Source: DASZGI01 sp035938995 (GTDB taxonomy: Bacteria > Actinomycetota > Actinomycetes > Streptomycetales > Catenulisporaceae). From it: a stretch of DNA of 17,098 bases. Below, in pieces: positions 1 to 6,191 of the stretch. Within the stretch, counting starts at the first letter, position 1; the number at the start of each line of letters is the position of its first letter. Location of the stretch: positions 1 through 17,098 of the forward strand of contig NZ_DASZGI010000369.1 in NCBI RefSeq assembly GCF_035938995.1. The letters are read 5' to 3'. The position numbers and the translations under genes were made by a program. The notes under the pieces were generated by a model that was not told the DNA's origin, did no database searches, and worked only from the letters and a program-made list of their open reading frames with translations.

Positions 1-103
1 TCAGCCGCGCGGCCGGCCTCGCCATCGAACGCCGAACCGCCGGGGCAGCAAGCACCACCCCGGCAACACCTCAGCCGTCGTAAACCTCAGCCCTCCGCGA
101 GCC
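1..103. other. Non-coding edge segment
   Basis: This is the stretch downstream of the desaturase stop codon, cut by the window start. The only open frame here reads antisense into the desaturase gene and looks like a high-GC shadow. The motif CCTCAG occurs three times (near 69, 86 and 102), but I see no convincing terminator hairpin or gene. Confidence 0.4.
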
Positions 104-1081
104 TCAGCGGCGCGCGGCCTGACGCTCCAAGTGCGCGTCGCGCTTCTCCTCGAAGCGCTTGGCCGCCGCGTCCAGGCCATCGAGCAGTGCGGACAGTTCC
201 TCCCGGGCACGTTCGCCCTCGGGGCCCAGGTCGGTGCGCTCGAAGATCCGGACGTTGCGCAATACCGGGAGCAGTACCTCGTCGCGGTGGATGCGCAGGT
301 TGTAGATCCCGGCCAGGGCGATCTTCACCGACTTGCGGGTGTAGTTCTCCACCGTCGATCCGGGCATCTGAAAGTTGCGGGCCACATCAAGAACCGCCCG
401 CATCACGTCGTCGGGCGCCATATCGAACGCCGCGCCGAGGAGGTTGCGGTAGAAGACCATGTGCAGGTTCTCATCGTTGGCGATCTTCGCCAGCAGCCGC
501 TCGCACATCGGCTCGCCCGAGTAGGTGCCCGTGTTGCGGTGCGAGATCCGGGTCGCCAACTCCTGGAACGAGACGTAGGCGATCGAATTGATCGCGCTCT
601 GGGCGTTGGGCGAGTCGTAACCGATGGACATGTGCGTCATCCGGGCCCGCTCCAGCGCCACCGGATCCACCGCGCGGGTGGTCAGCAGGTAGTCGCGGAT
701 CGCGGTGCCGTGCCGCCCCTCCTCCGCGGTCCAGCGGTGCACCCAGCTGCCCCACGCCCCGTCCCGCCCGAACAGCGTCGCGATCTCGTAGTGGTAGCTG
801 GGCAGGTTGTCCTCGGTCAAAAGGTTGAGGATCAGCGAGGTACGCGCGGTCTCGTCCAGCTTCGACTGGCCCGGCTCCCAGGCGGCGCCGCCGAGCGGAC
901 CGTCGAAGTTCTCCCCGTCGCTCCACGGCACGTACGTGTGCGGAAACCACTCCTTCGCCACCGTCAGGTGGCGGTTCAGGTTCTCCGCAACGACCGGCTC
1001 GAGCTCGGTGAGCAGCGCGGTCTGGTTGAGACCAGCGAGCGATAAGTGCTGGCGGTCACGTGCGGCGGTGGCAGGGATCAC
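104..1081 (-). CDS. Acyl-ACP desaturase (soluble, di-iron)
   Basis: This 325-residue protein belongs to the soluble stearoyl-ACP desaturase family (FA_desaturase_2, ferritin-like fold). The family inserts a cis double bond into acyl chains carried on acyl carrier protein in the cytoplasm, using O2 and reduced ferredoxin, and so tunes membrane fluidity. The full di-iron ligand set is visible: Glu90 in LLTEDNLPSYH, Glu121 and His124 in EEGRH, Glu174 in SFQEL, and Glu204 and His207 in DENLH. The length is normal for actinobacterial DesA-type enzymes. The start is GTG (1079-1081), supported by GGGAG seven bases upstream. Three tandem 15-bp repeats lie 34-78 bases upstream of the start, so a fatty-acid-responsive repressor is the likely control (inference). 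Substrate chain length and double-bond position cannot be read from the sequence. Confidence 0.93.
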   Translation of the reverse strand: MIPATAARDRQHLSLAGLNQTALLTELEPVVAENLNRHLTVAKEWFPHTYVPWSDGENFDGPLGGAAWEPGQSKLDETARTSLILNLLTEDNLPSYHYEIATLFGRDGAWGSWVHRWTAEEGRHGTAIRDYLLTTRAVDPVALERARMTHMSIGYDSPNAQSAINSIAYVSFQELATRISHRNTGTYSGEPMCERLLAKIANDENLHMVFYRNLLGAAFDMAPDDVMRAVLDVARNFQMPGSTVENYTRKSVKIALAGIYNLRIHRDEVLLPVLRNVRIFERTDLGPEGERAREELSALLDGLDAAAKRFEEKRDAHLERQAARR

Positions 1082-1114
1082 GGGCAGGCTCCCGGGGGAC
1101 GATGGGACGGTTGG

Positions 1115-1159
1115 TTACGCGATCGTAGCTTACGGCAGCGTAGGTTACTCGAGCGTAGC
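1115..1159 (-). promoter_or_regulatory. Three tandem 15-bp operator-like repeats
   Basis: Three copies follow each other with no gap and an exact period of 15 bp. On the plus strand they read TTACGCGATCGTAGC (1115-1129), TTACGGCAGCGTAGG (1130-1144) and TTACTCGAGCGTAGC (1145-1159). Each unit is an imperfect dyad (TTAC...GTAG), as expected for a dimeric repressor. Read toward the desaturase, each unit also contains a TANNNT hexamer (TACGCT, TACGCT, TACGAT), so a -10 element may lie within the array. TetR-type regulators of desaturase genes in actinobacteria are known to use TACG/CGTA-rich dyads; that this array is such a site is inference. No candidate regulator gene is in the window. Confidence 0.7.
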
Positions 1160-1255
1160 CGATCAGCCTGAGAAGACCCCGAGATGCCTCGTGAGCTGCG
1201 CGCGAGAAAACACAAGCGCTTCTTTTGTTGTGTGAGTTGACAAATCCCGTGATCT

Positions 1256-1283
1256 AGTCCACCCTCGTAATCGAGGGTGGACT
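1256..1283. repeat. Perfect 12-bp stem hairpin
   Basis: AGTCCACCCTCG and CGAGGGTGGACT flank the 4-nt loop TAAT, giving a perfect stem. No T-run follows on either strand. The hairpin lies between divergent genes, so an ordinary terminator role is unlikely. It could be an operator dyad or part of a structured RNA. Confidence 0.8.
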
Positions 1284-1289
1284 CCCGGA

Positions 1290-1304
1290 GAGCGCGCTGC
1301 GCTC
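1290..1304. repeat. Small hairpin, 6-bp stem
   Basis: GAGCGC and GCGCTC flank the 3-nt loop GCT. It lies seven bases after the 12-bp hairpin and belongs to the same cluster. Confidence 0.5.
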
Positions 1305-1373
1305 CTGGAGTTCTCATGCACAGGTTCGCTCGGCCCCTGAGCGCGGGCGATCCGGAGTGCTGAATTGAATAGA

Positions 1374-1405
1374 CATCGCCGCGCCGCCGCACCGGTGCGG
1401 CGATG
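1374..1405. repeat. Nested palindrome with alternative pairing
   Basis: Positions 1385-1402 form a perfect 18-bp palindrome centred on ACCGGT. CATCGCCGC (1374-1382) can instead pair with GCGGCGATG (1397-1405) as a 9-bp stem. Two mutually exclusive pairings share the same right arm. Confidence 0.6.
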
Positions 1406-1413
1406 GTCATTCT

Positions 1414-1429
1414 CCGGGATATTTCCCGG
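1414..1429. repeat. Hairpin, 6-bp stem
   Basis: CCGGGA and TCCCGG flank the loop TATT. A TCCGGATC motif follows directly (1430-1437). This is the last hairpin of the cluster before the microprotein gene. Confidence 0.5.
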
Positions 1430-1515
1430 TCCGGATCTGCCTTGTGTTTTTCTTGCGTGACCGCTGCGCGATCCGGACGCCGCCAGCGGGTCTGTTGCCG
1501 CCGCGCCGACTGCCC

Positions 1516-1521
1516 TACGCT
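1516..1521 (+). promoter_or_regulatory. Probable -10 box of a leaderless gene
   Basis: TACGCT fits the actinobacterial TANNNT -10 consensus and ends seven bases before the ATG at 1529. There is no Shine-Dalgarno sequence in between. TTGCCG at 1495-1500 could be a -35 with a short 15-bp spacer. Transcription would start at or next to the ATG. Confidence 0.45.
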
Positions 1522-1528
1522 CTGCCGC

Positions 1529-1711
1529 ATGACTCCAGGACCGCAGTACCTGCGCACAACGCTCGGCCCTGCGGCCGGCGTGGGCGTCGTCGCGGCGATC
1601 ATCGCCGCGCAGGAGGGGGCGAGTGCGCTCGCCGCCGCGACCGTCGCGGTCGTGATCACCGGCGTGATCGCCGGGATGGTCGCGCTCAAACACCGTTTCT
1701 GGGGCGTCTGA
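1529..1711 (+). CDS. Small hydrophobic membrane protein (60 aa), unknown function
   Basis: The product starts MTPGPQYLRTTLG and ends in a basic/aromatic tail, KHRFWGV. Between them lie about 40 residues rich in Ala, Val, Ile and Gly that form one long or two short membrane segments (roughly residues 13-27 and 31-52). I do not recognise a family. The frame is open further upstream, but those upstream residues are Arg/Cys-rich and look non-coding, so the ATG at 1529 is preferred. No ribosome binding site precedes it, while a TACGCT -10 sits seven bases upstream, which suggests a leaderless mRNA. The Gdt1-type transporter follows 114 bases downstream on the same strand, so co-transcription is possible. 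The codon use and hydrophobic profile support a real gene, but with moderate certainty. Confidence 0.55.
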   Translation: MTPGPQYLRTTLGPAAGVGVVAAIIAAQEGASALAAATVAVVITGVIAGMVALKHRFWGV

Positions 1712-1825
1712 ATGGCCCGTTCGATCATCATCGCGCCTGAATTGCGCGGAACAATCTTCGCTGGTTGACCGCGTAGACTAGGCGAGTCTTCCCTCTTCCC
1801 CGGTCAGAACAGGACTCCCGCCTTC

Positions 1826-2422
1826 GTGGACGCCGCCGTCATAGCCACGACGTTCGCGGTCGTCTTCTTCGCGGAGCTGCCCGACAAGACCGCGCTGGCC
1901 AGCCTGGTGCTGGCGACCAAGTTCCGCCCCGGGCACGTGTTCGTCGGCGCCGCCGCGGGGTTCGCGGTCCAGGTGGGCATCGCGCTGGGAGCCGGCTCGC
2001 TGCTCGCCCTGCTTCCGCACCGCGCGCTCGAGGCCGTCGTCGCCGGGCTCTTCCTCCTCGGCGCCATCCTGATCCTGCGCCACGGCACCAAGGAGGAGCG
2101 GAAGAGCGAGGAAGAGGAGGTCGCCGAGGCGGCCAAGCCCTCGAATTCGCCCTGGCGCGCGATCCTGACCAGCTTCACCGTGATCACCGTCGCCGAGTTC
2201 GGGGATCTGACCCAGGTCGTCACCGCCAACCTCGCGGCGAAGTACGACTGGGCGTCGGTCGGCATCGGCTCCTTGGTCGCGCTGTGGACGGTCGCCGCGC
2301 TGGCCATCCTGGGCGGTCAGGCATTGCTTCGGGTGGTGCCGTTGAAGTACATCGTGCGTACGGCGGCGCTCATCATGGCCGGGCTCGCTGTGGTGTCGCT
2401 GGTCTCGGCGATCCAGGGCTAG
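1826..2422 (+). CDS. Gdt1/UPF0016 (TMEM165-type) cation transporter
   Basis: This 198-residue polytopic membrane protein belongs to the UPF0016/GDT1 family, which transports Mn2+ and/or Ca2+ and in bacteria acts mainly as an Mn2+ exporter. It has the expected two-repeat plan: three helices, a charged cytosolic linker (about residues 88-108, rich in Glu and Lys), then three more helices. The signature E-x-G-D-[KR]-[TS] appears twice in diverged form, as ELPDKT (17-22) and EFGDLT (124-129). The acidic residues Glu17, Asp20, Glu124 and Asp127 that line the transport path are kept. The start is GTG at 1826, with AGGA about 11 bases upstream. The gene converges on the LCP gene. No manganese riboswitch (yybP-ykoY) is evident upstream. 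The ion specificity is inferred from the family. Confidence 0.85.
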   Translation: MDAAVIATTFAVVFFAELPDKTALASLVLATKFRPGHVFVGAAAGFAVQVGIALGAGSLLALLPHRALEAVVAGLFLLGAILILRHGTKEERKSEEEEVAEAAKPSNSPWRAILTSFTVITVAEFGDLTQVVTANLAAKYDWASVGIGSLVALWTVAALAILGGQALLRVVPLKYIVRTAALIMAGLAVVSLVSAIQG

Positions 2423-2434
2423 CGCCGCACGGCG
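2423..2434. terminator. Weak hairpin in convergent gap
   Basis: CGCCG and CGGCG flank a 2-nt loop directly after the Gdt1-type stop codon, within the 46-bp gap to the convergent LCP gene. There is no T-run. It may help termination, but the loop is very short and the call is weak. Confidence 0.2.
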
Positions 2435-2468
2435 GGTCCTGCAGAACTGCGGTCGGGTCGAGTCAGGG

Positions 2469-3803
2469 TCAGCCGAGCGAGTTGAGCAGGCCGGACGGGA
2501 TCGCGGCGTCCTGGTTGACTGCGCCGAACACCTGCGCAGCCTTCGCCTTGTCCCACAGCACGGTCGAGCCGAGGCCGGAGACCTGGTACCCCTCATTGGC
2601 GATGGGGACGGTGCCGACGGTGCCCTTGCCGCCGCCGAGCGACCGGCTGTGCCAGCTCATGTTCAGCAGGTCCCAGAGCCCGGTTCCGTTGTCCACGGCG
2701 ATCGAGTCGAGCATGGCGCCCGTGACGGGGTAGAAGGTGAACGGGTTGAGCAGGACGCCGGGGCGCAGGGTCGCGTGCGAGAGCCCGACCACGAACTTCT
2801 GCTGGTTCGCCATCCGGCTGATGTCGGAGTTCGCCAGCGAGTAGCGGGTGCGGATCAGGGCGAGCGACTGCGTGCCGTTCAGCGTCTGGCAGCCGGCCGG
2901 CAGGTTCGCACCGGAGTGGCTGTCCTTGACCGGGGAGGCGAGGCAGAGGTTCACGCCGCCGACCGAGTTGACCACGTTGACCACGCCGAGGAAGCCGATC
3001 TCGGCGTAGTGGTCGATGCGGACTCCGGTCGCCGTCTCGACCGTCTCGATCAACAGCGGCACTCCGCCGGCCGAGTAGGCCGAATTGATCTTCGCCTTGT
3101 ACGCGCTGTGCGACTTGCCGTTCGCATCCGTATACGCCGGGATGGTGACGTATGAGTCGCGCGGGATCGAGATGAGGTCCGGGCCGCTCGCGCCGTAGTG
3201 CAGCAGGAGCATGGTGTCCGTGTTAAGCCCCTGATCTGAGCCCACGTGGTACTGATCCCGCTGCGCGGGAGTGAGGTTGGACCGGCTGTCCGAACCGACG
3301 ATCAGCCAGTTGGTGCCGCCGCCCTGGACCGGGCGTCCCGAGTAGTCGGTGATCGCGCCGGCGTGGGTGACCTTGCCGGAGGCCCAGAACCACGTGCCGA
3401 GCATGGTTCCGATCAGCGCGAGCAGGAGAACCAGCACGGTCAGAGTCGTGATCCGGACCCAGCGCCGACGGCGGCGCGGCTTCGCACCGGGTGCGGCGCC
3501 CGGCCCGCCGCCGTCACCTGGAGCGTCCGGTGCGTCGGGGCCGCCGGAGAGCTTCGGCTTCTTCGCGAACAGGGGCCTGGCACGCTTCGCGCCGCGGCCA
3601 TAAGTGGAGACGGCCGGGGCCATCGGAGCGGCTGCGCCGGGCGTGTCGGGATTCGACGACGCGCGGTTCGACGAAACCGGCCCGGGATCGACCTGTCGCG
3701 GATCGTCCCGGGTCGCCATCGGGTCGAAGCCGGGCGTGGGCCCGGCCTCCGGCTCGGATGGATCCCCGGCCCCGTAGAACCGTTCGGGGCGCTCGCCGCT
3801 CAT
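2469..3803 (-). CDS. LCP family (LytR-CpsA-Psr) cell-wall glycopolymer ligase
   Basis: LCP proteins transfer lipid-linked glycopolymers (teichoic acid type or arabinogalactan type) onto peptidoglycan outside the membrane. This one has 444 residues. An unusually long cytosolic N-terminus (1-110) rich in Pro, Gly and Ala ends in an Arg cluster. One membrane helix follows (about 117-140), then the extracellular LCP domain (about 165-345). Family residues visible include Asp172 and Arg174 in VGSDSR, Asp196 in NTDTMLLLH, Arg215 and Asp216 in SIPRDSYV, Arg318 and Arg320 in LIRTRY, and Asp327 with Arg330 in DISRMANQQKF. The start ATG has GGAGG just upstream. It lies 36 bases after the cytidine-deaminase-like stop, on the same strand. 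The glycopolymer substrate is unknown. Confidence 0.9.
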   Translation of the reverse strand: MSGERPERFYGAGDPSEPEAGPTPGFDPMATRDDPRQVDPGPVSSNRASSNPDTPGAAAPMAPAVSTYGRGAKRARPLFAKKPKLSGGPDAPDAPGDGGGPGAAPGAKPRRRRRWVRITTLTVLVLLLALIGTMLGTWFWASGKVTHAGAITDYSGRPVQGGGTNWLIVGSDSRSNLTPAQRDQYHVGSDQGLNTDTMLLLHYGASGPDLISIPRDSYVTIPAYTDANGKSHSAYKAKINSAYSAGGVPLLIETVETATGVRIDHYAEIGFLGVVNVVNSVGGVNLCLASPVKDSHSGANLPAGCQTLNGTQSLALIRTRYSLANSDISRMANQQKFVVGLSHATLRPGVLLNPFTFYPVTGAMLDSIAVDNGTGLWDLLNMSWHSRSLGGGKGTVGTVPIANEGYQVSGLGSTVLWDKAKAAQVFGAVNQDAAIPSGLLNSLG

Positions 3804-3820
3804 GCTGCCTCCGTTGCGTT

Positions 3821-3842
3821 GGCGTGCATTAGGCGTGCACTA
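3821..3842. repeat. 11-bp tandem duplication at a stop codon
   Basis: GGCGTGCATTA (3821-3831) is followed directly by GGCGTGCACTA (3832-3842), with one difference. The second copy includes the stop codon of the cytidine-deaminase-like gene. Confidence 0.5.
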
Positions 3843-4175
3843 GATACGCGCCACGACTTGGCCGTCCGGCGCGGCGAGGAAGACCGCGCCCGCCTTGAGG
3901 TCGAGCGCCGCCGCGGCCTGATCCGGCGTGAGTTCCGTGTCGGTGGACACGATCGCGGCCGCCTCCAGTCCGGAAGCTCCGGAGGAGACCGCCATCGCGA
4001 CCGCGACTTCGAGGGCGGACAGGCGCAGGGACGGCAGCGAGACCGGGATGGCGGCGTACGTGCGGCCGTTGGTGTCGCGCACCGCGGCCCCGGACTCGGT
4101 GCCGTTCCGGGCCCGGTGCGCGCGGGCCAGGGTGATGATCTTCGCGTCCTCGGGGTCGAGGTCCTGGTCGGTCAT
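3840..4175 (-). CDS. Cytidine-deaminase-like protein lacking catalytic motifs
   Basis: The 111-residue product matches the short actinobacterial proteins usually labelled cytidine deaminase and found beside the CNNM/CorC gene and era. The fold-level pattern is recognisable: DPEDAKIITLARAHRARNG at the N-terminus, then VRDTNGRTYAA, then LRLSALEVAVAMAVSSGASGLEAAA. The zinc-binding H/C-A-E and P-C-x-x-C motifs of true deaminases are absent, and there are no cysteines or histidines in the relevant places. It is therefore unlikely to deaminate cytidine. A ligand-binding or structural role is possible, but unproven. The start ATG has GGGAG ten bases upstream, and it lies 57 bases after the CNNM/CorC stop, so the two are probably co-transcribed. 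Confidence 0.75.
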   Translation of the reverse strand: MTDQDLDPEDAKIITLARAHRARNGTESGAAVRDTNGRTYAAIPVSLPSLRLSALEVAVAMAVSSGASGLEAAAIVSTDTELTPDQAAAALDLKAGAVFLAAPDGQVVARI

Positions 4176-4232
4176 CGGGTTTCGGCTCCCTCGTCGTGGT
4201 CGGGCGGCTGGTGATCGGCGGGCTCAGGGCCG

Positions 4233-5597
4233 TCATCGGTCGTCGTGGCCCGGCGGGTCGAAGTCGTCGGCGGGACGGGCGGCGGGCACCGGCTCGGGAG
4301 CCGGCTCCGCGGGTTCGGCGCCGGTCAGTCGCACCAGCACGGTTCCGATCCGGCGCCGCCTGCCCTCGGTGGACTCGGCGGTCAGCGTCAGGCCGTCCAG
4401 TTCGACCACCGCGCCCGGGATCGGCACCTTGCCCAGCTTCTTGGCGAGCAAACCGCCGACCGTCTCGACGTCCACGTCTTCGAGGTCGCGGCCGAACAGC
4501 TCGCCGAGCTCGTCCAGGCCGAGGCGGGCGGAAACCCGGGCGCCCTCGGCCGCGTCGCCCGGCTCGCCGAGCCACTCGACCTCGGGGCGGCCCACGTCGT
4601 ACTCGTCGGTGATCTCGCCGACGATCTCCTCGAGGATGTCCTCGATGGTCACCAGGCCCGCGGTGCCGCCGTACTCGTCGATGACGATGGCCACGTGGAT
4701 GCGCTGGGCCTGCATGTCCCGCAGCAGCTCGTCGGCGTGCTTGGAATCCGGCACGTAGGTGGCCGGGCGCATCACCGACTCGACCAGTTCGACGCTCTCC
4801 GTCCCGGGATGCTCATGCGTGCGGCGGACCAGGTCCTTGAGATAGACGATGCCGACCACGTCGTCGGCGTCCCGGCCGAGCACCGGGATGCGGGAGAAGC
4901 CGCTGCGCAGGGCGAGGCTGAGGGCTTGGCGCAGGGTCTTGTCCCGCTCGATGAAGAGCATGTCGGTGCGCGGCACCATCACCTCTTTGACGAGAGTGTC
5001 GCCGAGCTCGAAGACGGAGTGCACCATCCGCCGCTCGGCCGCCTCGATCTCGCTGTTCTGCTCCGCGATGTCGACCAGGGCGCGCAGCTCGGCCTCGGTG
5101 GCGAACGGCCCCTCGCGGAAGCCGCGCCCGGGGGTCAGCGCGTTGCCGAGCAGGATCAGCGCGTGGGCCAGCGGGCCGAGGATCCGGCTGAGCGGCAGCA
5201 GCACGGCGGCGCCGACGATGGCGATCCGGGGCGCGTGCTGGCGGCCGAGGGTGCGCGGCGCGACGCCGACCGCGACGTACGAGACCACCACCATCACCGC
5301 CGCGGCGATCGCCCCGGCGCCCCAGGTCAGGCCCCATCGCCGGACGCACACCATGGTGACCATGACGGCCGCCGTCAGCTCGCCGACCACCCGGATGAGC
5401 AGCACCAGGTTCACGTACCGGGCCGGGTCCGCGGTCAGCCGGACCAGCCGGGCGGCGCCGGGCGCGCCCTGCTCGCGCAGCTCCTCGGCGCGGACTCGGG
5501 AGATCTGCGCCAGCGCCGCCTCGACGCTGGCGGCCAGCCCGGCGACGAAGACGGCCGCGGCGGCGCCGACCAGCAGCCAGGCGATCGCCGCGGTCAT
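4233..5597 (-). CDS. CNNM/DUF21-CBS-CorC_HlyC membrane protein
   Basis: The 454-residue protein has the standard plan of the family often labelled 'hemolysin'. A membrane DUF21/CNNM domain (about 1-150, with helices near 5-25, 62-84, 95-113 and 125-150) is followed by a CBS pair (about 205-258 and 274-330) and a C-terminal CorC_HlyC domain (about 350-427). A Pro/Ala-rich tail ends it. Recognisable motifs are FATEAELRALVDIAE, the segment EVMVPRTDM, SRIPVLG, VIDEYGGTAGLVTIEDILEE and GEITDEYD. Members act in Mg2+ (and Co2+) homeostasis, and the CBS pair typically binds Mg-ATP. The hemolysin label is historical. ATG with GGAAG five bases upstream sets the start. It lies about 105 bases after ybeY on the same strand. 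Confidence 0.9.
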   Translation of the reverse strand: MTAAIAWLLVGAAAAVFVAGLAASVEAALAQISRVRAEELREQGAPGAARLVRLTADPARYVNLVLLIRVVGELTAAVMVTMVCVRRWGLTWGAGAIAAAVMVVVSYVAVGVAPRTLGRQHAPRIAIVGAAVLLPLSRILGPLAHALILLGNALTPGRGFREGPFATEAELRALVDIAEQNSEIEAAERRMVHSVFELGDTLVKEVMVPRTDMLFIERDKTLRQALSLALRSGFSRIPVLGRDADDVVGIVYLKDLVRRTHEHPGTESVELVESVMRPATYVPDSKHADELLRDMQAQRIHVAIVIDEYGGTAGLVTIEDILEEIVGEITDEYDVGRPEVEWLGEPGDAAEGARVSARLGLDELGELFGRDLEDVDVETVGGLLAKKLGKVPIPGAVVELDGLTLTAESTEGRRRRIGTVLVRLTGAEPAEPAPEPVPAARPADDFDPPGHDDR

Positions 5598-5703
5598 CGG
5601 CGCGCTTCCGGCCGGGTGCCGCGTGCGGTATTGGGGCTTCGTCTATTACTGGGGTCCATGTGCGGGTCTCGTATGCCTCAGGGGTCGGCGGGTCCGGTGC
5701 CCT

Positions 5704-6183
5704 TCAGTGGCCGCGCCGCTCGTCGCCCGCGTGTCTGCGCCAGCGGGCGAGCAGCTCGTTCTGCAGGCCGAACATCTCCGCCTTCTCGTCCGGCTCGGCG
5801 TGGTCGTAGCCGAGCAGGTGCAGGATGCCGTGGGTGGTGAGCAGGTGCAGCTCGTCGGCGGTGGAGTGGCCGGCCGCCTCCCCCTGCTTGGCGGCCACCT
5901 CGGGGCACAGCACCACGTCGCCGAGCAGACCCGGCTCTGGTTCGTTGTCGTCCTCGGCGCGCGAGGGCCGCAGCTCGTCCATCGGGAAGGACAGCACGTC
6001 GGTCGGGCCCGGCTCGTCCATCCACTGGATGTGCAGCTGCTCCATCGCGGCGGTGTCGACCAGCAGGATCGACAGCTCGGCCAGCGGGTGGATTCCCATT
6101 TGGTCCAGCACGTAGCGGGCCAGCGCGACGATGGCCGCCTCGTCGACCCCCACGCCGGACTCGTTGTTGATATCGATGGACAT
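5704..6183 (-). CDS. ybeY: Endoribonuclease YbeY, rRNA maturation factor
   Basis: YbeY is a zinc-dependent single-strand endoribonuclease involved in 16S rRNA 3'-end maturation and 70S ribosome quality control. The signature HGxLHLxGYDH is present as HGILHLLGYDH, with zinc ligands His118, His122 and His128. The conserved TDVLSFPMDE segment lies at about 61-70, and GDVVLCPEVA at about 89-98. I place the start at the ATG giving MSIDINNESG (159 residues), which matches the usual actinobacterial N-terminus. GGTGGG lies about 12 bases upstream. Another ATG four codons earlier (6195) overlaps the phoH stop as ATGA but would leave no spacing to that site. Either way phoH and ybeY are translationally close and almost certainly one operon. 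Confidence 0.95.
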   Translation of the reverse strand: MSIDINNESGVGVDEAAIVALARYVLDQMGIHPLAELSILLVDTAAMEQLHIQWMDEPGPTDVLSFPMDELRPSRAEDDNEPEPGLLGDVVLCPEVAAKQGEAAGHSTADELHLLTTHGILHLLGYDHAEPDEKAEMFGLQNELLARWRRHAGDERRGH

Positions 6184-6191
6184 GGCAGCGA

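Larger units (their letters stand above)
1160..1528. other. Structured intergenic region between divergent genes
   Basis: About 370 bases separate the desaturase (minus strand) from a small plus-strand membrane protein gene. No protein-like frame stands out. The region holds a consensus -35 hexamer TTGACA (1237-1242) without a well-spaced -10, a 6-bp inverted repeat ACACAA/TTGTGT (1210-1233), and a cluster of hairpins between 1256 and 1429 that is annotated separately. GATCCGGA occurs near 1349 and 1471, and its complement TCCGGATC at 1430-1437, so long-range pairing is possible. The part from 1160 to 1209 shows nothing I can name. Confidence 0.5.

Noticed and set aside
131..1045. Long plus-strand open frame of 304 codons
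   Set aside because: It is antisense to the desaturase, which has all six iron ligands. Its composition (Val, Gln, Arg, His rich) is that of a high-GC shadow frame.
1237..1271. TTGACA promoter on the plus strand
   Set aside because: The -35 is consensus, but the only candidate -10 boxes are 12 or 23 bases away, outside the usual spacing.
1078..1731. Minus-strand open frame of 217 codons in the intergenic region
   Set aside because: It runs through the operator repeats, the hairpins and the antisense of the microprotein, and shows no protein-like domain pattern.
1712..1825. Possible yybP-ykoY manganese riboswitch before the Gdt1-type gene
   Set aside because: The position is right for this family, but the conserved loop sequences are not recognisable and the leader is too short to fit a full element convincingly.
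4245..5840. Plus-strand open frame of 531 codons
   Set aside because: It is antisense to the CNNM/CBS/CorC gene and rich in Gly, Ala, His, Asp and Gln without any family motif; a shadow.
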